From positions 1 to 8,430 of the forward strand of contig JAEZBA010000058.1 of assembly GCA_023430245.1 (NCBI GenBank): a stretch of 8,430 nt of DNA, written 5' to 3'. The notes under the pieces are model-generated. The model was given only the letters and a program-made list of their open reading frames with translations, did no database searches and had not been told where the DNA came from. Position 1 is the first letter of the stretch. Each line of letters begins with the position of its first letter. This document shows positions 6,887 through 8,430 of the stretch, in pieces. Both the position numbers and the translations under genes were made by a program. The DNA is from Pseudomonadota bacterium. Lineage in GTDB: Bacteria; Pseudomonadota; Alphaproteobacteria; Rhizobiales; Xanthobacteraceae.

Positions 6887-7267
6887 ATGAGCACCGCGCA
6901 AGCCTGGCCGACCGAACTTCGCCTGAGCAAGGACCGCAAGACGCTGATCGTCGCATTCGACAGCGGCGAGCGGTTCGAGCTTGCGGCCGAATATCTTCGC
7001 GTCAAGAGCCCGAGCGCGGAAGTGCAGGGGCATTCCCCGGACGAGCGCAAGACCGTGCCGGGCAAGCGTGACGTGATGATTCTGGAGATCCACCCGATCG
7101 GCAATTACGCAGTGCGGCTGACCTTCGACGACATGCATTCAACCGGCATCTATGCGTGGGATTATTTTGCCGATCTGGGCCGCAACCACGCGCGCTACTG
7201 GCAGGATTATCTCGACGAGCTTGCGGTGAAAGGGCTCACGCGCGAGCCGGCCGGGCGGCCGGCTTAG
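6887..7267 (+). CDS. DUF971 / GBBH-like N-terminal domain protein
   Basis: Stand-alone 126-residue protein of the DUF971 family, the domain also found at the N-terminus of gamma-butyrobetaine hydroxylase and at the C-terminus of the plant Fe-S carrier HCF101. Its bacterial function is not settled. Family marks are WPTELRLSKD (7-16), AEYLRVKSPSAEVQGH (34-49), IHPIGNYAVRLTFDD (68-82) and HSTGIYAWDYFADLG (84-98). It has no cysteine at all: the positions matching the three zinc Cys of the eukaryotic hydroxylase are S41, S43 and V46, while the matching His (H84) is kept. No catalytic dioxygenase domain follows, so it is not itself a hydroxylase. AGGAGG sits only one base before the ATG, and there is no other in-frame ATG, GTG or TTG between the upstream stop (6824-6826) and 6887. 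It diverges from moaA, an Fe-S enzyme, which fits a guess of a cofactor-related role. Confidence 0.93.
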   Translation: MSTAQAWPTELRLSKDRKTLIVAFDSGERFELAAEYLRVKSPSAEVQGHSPDERKTVPGKRDVMILEIHPIGNYAVRLTFDDMHSTGIYAWDYFADLGRNHARYWQDYLDELAVKGLTREPAGRPA

Positions 7268-7277
7268 AGTTTGTCAT

Positions 7278-7308
7278 TCCGGACGCGCGCCTATGGGCCG
7301 CGTCCGGA
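7278..7308. repeat. REP-like palindrome / hairpin between convergent genes
   Basis: A 10-bp perfect stem (TCCGGACGCG at 7278-7287 with CGCGTCCGGA at 7299-7308) extends past one bulged base into three more pairs around a 4-base loop. It lies between the convergent DUF971 and L,D-transpeptidase stops and can form on either strand. No T tract follows, so it is not a classical intrinsic terminator. The lead-in GTCATTCCGGACGCG resembles the GTCATTCCGG-type dispersed repeats I recall from Bradyrhizobium and Rhodopseudomonas genomes. It could end both transcripts or protect their 3' ends. Confidence 0.6.
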
Positions 7309-7320
7309 CCGACACAGCGC

Positions 7321-7911
7321 TCACTTCACCACGATGACCTTGGCGCCGACCTTCTCGCGCTCGTAGAGGTGGACGATGTCGTCATTGGTGAGCCGGATGC
7401 AGCCCGACGAATCGGCCTCACCGACGGAATCGGGATCGTGGGTGCCGTGGATGCGATAAATCGTCGAGCCGATATAGAGCGCCCGCGCGCCGAGGGGATT
7501 GCCCGGGCCGCCCTTCATGTGAACCGGAAGGCCGGGCTGGCGCTTCCGCATTTCGGGCGGCGGCCGCCAGTCGGGCCATTCGCGCTTGTTGGAAACGGTG
7601 TGGATGCCGCTCCAGGTGAAGCCGTCGCGGCCGACGCCGACCCCGTATCGGATCGCGCGGTTGTTGCCGAGGACGTAATAGAGTTTGCGGTCCTTGGTGA
7701 AGACGATAACGGTGCCGGGCTTTTCCTTGGTCTCGAACCCGACTTCCTGGCGCCGGAGCGCAAAGATTTCGAACAGGCCCCGCGATTTGGCGCCCTGAGC
7801 GGCACCGCCATGCAGTCGGCTATCGGGATCGAAGATGGAAGGGTTCGCAAGCGAGGCGGAAGACAGAGCGATCGCGGCTACAAAGCCCGCGGTCAGGATG
7901 CGCACCAGCAT
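7321..7911 (-). CDS. Exported L,D-transpeptidase (YkuD domain)
   Basis: Periplasmic cysteine transpeptidase that forms meso-DAP to meso-DAP crosslinks in peptidoglycan or attaches proteins to it. The start is the ATG at 7911 (196 residues): GGGGA lies 8 bases upstream and the protein opens with a signal peptide (MLVRILTAGFVAAIALSS, likely cleaved near residues 20-23). A GTG at 7962 would bury that signal and is less likely. The YkuD domain spans about 66-196, starting PGTVIVFTKDRKLYYV. The catalytic motif is RIHGTHDP (H155, G156, T157) followed by SSGCIRL with catalytic C171 and R173. Ser replaces the His of the commoner SHGC motif, a variant also seen in other members such as E. coli YcbB. 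WPDWRPPPEM and GGPGNPLGARALY are typical of the rhizobial/ErfK-like group. No LysM or peptidoglycan-binding domain is present. The segment 24-60 is polar and of unknown role. It is apparently transcribed alone. Confidence 0.94.
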   Translation of the reverse strand: MLVRILTAGFVAAIALSSASLANPSIFDPDSRLHGGAAQGAKSRGLFEIFALRRQEVGFETKEKPGTVIVFTKDRKLYYVLGNNRAIRYGVGVGRDGFTWSGIHTVSNKREWPDWRPPPEMRKRQPGLPVHMKGGPGNPLGARALYIGSTIYRIHGTHDPDSVGEADSSGCIRLTNDDIVHLYEREKVGAKVIVVK

Positions 7912-7965
7912 TTCACGGTTCCCCAAGGCGGAAATGACGAGGCCCGCGACCAGCAGGCACACACA

Positions 7966-7994
7966 GTAAAATCATCCGCACGCACGAGCCGCAA
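7966..7994 (-). promoter_or_regulatory. Weak candidate promoter of the L,D-transpeptidase gene
   Basis: Reading the minus strand, TTGCGG (7994-7989), 17 bases, then TTTTAC (7971-7966). It is placed about 55 bases before the ATG at 7911. Both boxes are only partial matches, so position is the main support. Confidence 0.22.
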
Positions 7995-8113
7995 GCGCAT
8001 TCCGCGCCGCATGGACGACAGGTCGCATGTGTGGCGGGCGGCACGGGATGCTACTCGTGCGGGAACAAGATCCCGATCCGGCTCCGCCGCACCTGAGCCA
8101 AGTTGACTCACCC
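7995..8113. other. Non-coding spacer
   Basis: Gap between the L,D-transpeptidase upstream region and the unrecognised gene at the right edge. I find no credible gene in it. It contains short dyads: GCACG/CGTGC at 8041-8045 and 8056-8060, and CGGGA/TCCCG at 8060-8064 and 8071-8075. These could form a weak hairpin after the upstream gene but lack a T tract. Confidence 0.5.
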
Positions 8114-8428
8114 CTATTGGTAGCGTGATCGGCTAGCGTCAATGAATTGGAGCGCGCGCACGAAGTCCGGAAGGTGGCGCCGATTGACACAGCACAGATC
8201 GGTCTGTGTCAGGCCGATGGCCTGTGAAAGGAGGTGCGCCTCTTCGATGAAGTTGCCCCACGGATCGAGCTTGTAACCGACCCAAGCCGGGGTGCCGCTC
8301 GATAGCGAGAATTCCTTCCGCTTCCAGAAAAGCCGCTGCGCGTCCTTGGTTGGTACGCCTTTCAGAAGATACTCGGTATCGAAGATCAGAAAATCGTTGC
8401 TCGCGAGTGTGCTATAAAGCTCTGCCAT
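8114..8428 (-). CDS. Hypothetical protein, unrecognised (start near window edge)
   Basis: Open frame of 104 residues ending in TAG at 8116-8114, with an ATG at 8428. The window ends two bases further, so the RBS cannot be seen and the protein could begin upstream. I do not recognise the family. It looks soluble: no signal peptide or membrane helix, mixed charge, and several aromatic residues (FLIFDTEYLL near the N-terminus; LFWKRKEF, AWVGYKLDPWGNF in the middle). A Cys pair (DLCCVNRRH) lies near residue 80, and the C-terminus is basic. GC content is about 56% by hand count over 8161-8430, a little below the neighbours, which is suggestive of transfer but not conclusive. Its amino-acid make-up is protein-like and not the Arg/Pro/Ala-rich pattern of antisense frames here, which is the main reason to call it. 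Confidence 0.6.
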   Translation of the reverse strand: MAELYSTLASNDFLIFDTEYLLKGVPTKDAQRLFWKRKEFSLSSGTPAWVGYKLDPWGNFIEEAHLLSQAIGLTQTDLCCVNRRHLPDFVRALQFIDASRSRYQ

Positions 8429-8430
8429 TT

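Noticed and set aside
7156..8106. Plus-strand open frame of 316 codons over the L,D-transpeptidase gene
   Set aside because: It overlaps the end of the DUF971 gene and the whole transpeptidase, has Ala/Asp/Arg-rich composition typical of an antisense shadow, and lacks a credible RBS.

Overview
This 8.4 kb window has the GC content (roughly 60%), codon use and gene families of an alphaproteobacterial chromosome. The style fits the Bradyrhizobium/Rhodopseudomonas/Afipia group (Nitrobacteraceae), but that placement is a judgement from protein style and not a measured result. It holds nine genes: seven complete, one cut by the left edge and one ending two bases from the right edge. I see no rRNA, tRNA, CRISPR array, insertion sequence or phage gene. 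No gap between genes reaches 300 bases.

Left part (2-4656) is a TRAP (tripartite ATP-independent periplasmic) transport locus. Two tandem plus-strand genes encode paralogous TakP-type periplasmic binding proteins. They align without gaps and are about 73% identical by my hand count; the first lacks its signal peptide because of the window edge. A strong intrinsic terminator separates them, so each is probably its own transcript. Facing them on the minus strand are the membrane subunits: a 4-helix small permease (DctQ type) followed after 22 bases by a long 554-residue large permease (DctM type). One membrane complex therefore lies beside two candidate binding proteins, and the layout is convergent instead of the usual single operon. 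The ligand is probably an organic acid, because the residues known to hold the carboxylate and cation in TakP are all present in both copies.

Middle part (4835-7267) has moaA, the GTP 3',8-cyclase that starts molybdenum cofactor synthesis. Its stop codon overlaps the TTG start of a ten-helix EamA/DMT exporter-like gene, suggesting translational coupling. Divergent from moaA is a small protein of the DUF971 (GBBH-like N-terminal) family. The gap between the two is under 90 bases and may hold back-to-back promoters. The small gene has a Shine-Dalgarno sequence too close to its ATG to work normally and may be made from a leaderless mRNA.

Right part (7278-8430) has a large hairpin resembling the REP-like repeats of this bacterial group, then a minus-strand exported L,D-transpeptidase acting on peptidoglycan, a spacer of about 200 bases, and a 104-residue minus-strand protein that I do not recognise.

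Most of the window is ordinary housekeeping and transport. I found no convincing undescribed multi-gene system. The observations most worth checking are the duplicated, convergent TRAP binding proteins, the start context of the DUF971 gene, and the unrecognised right-edge gene.
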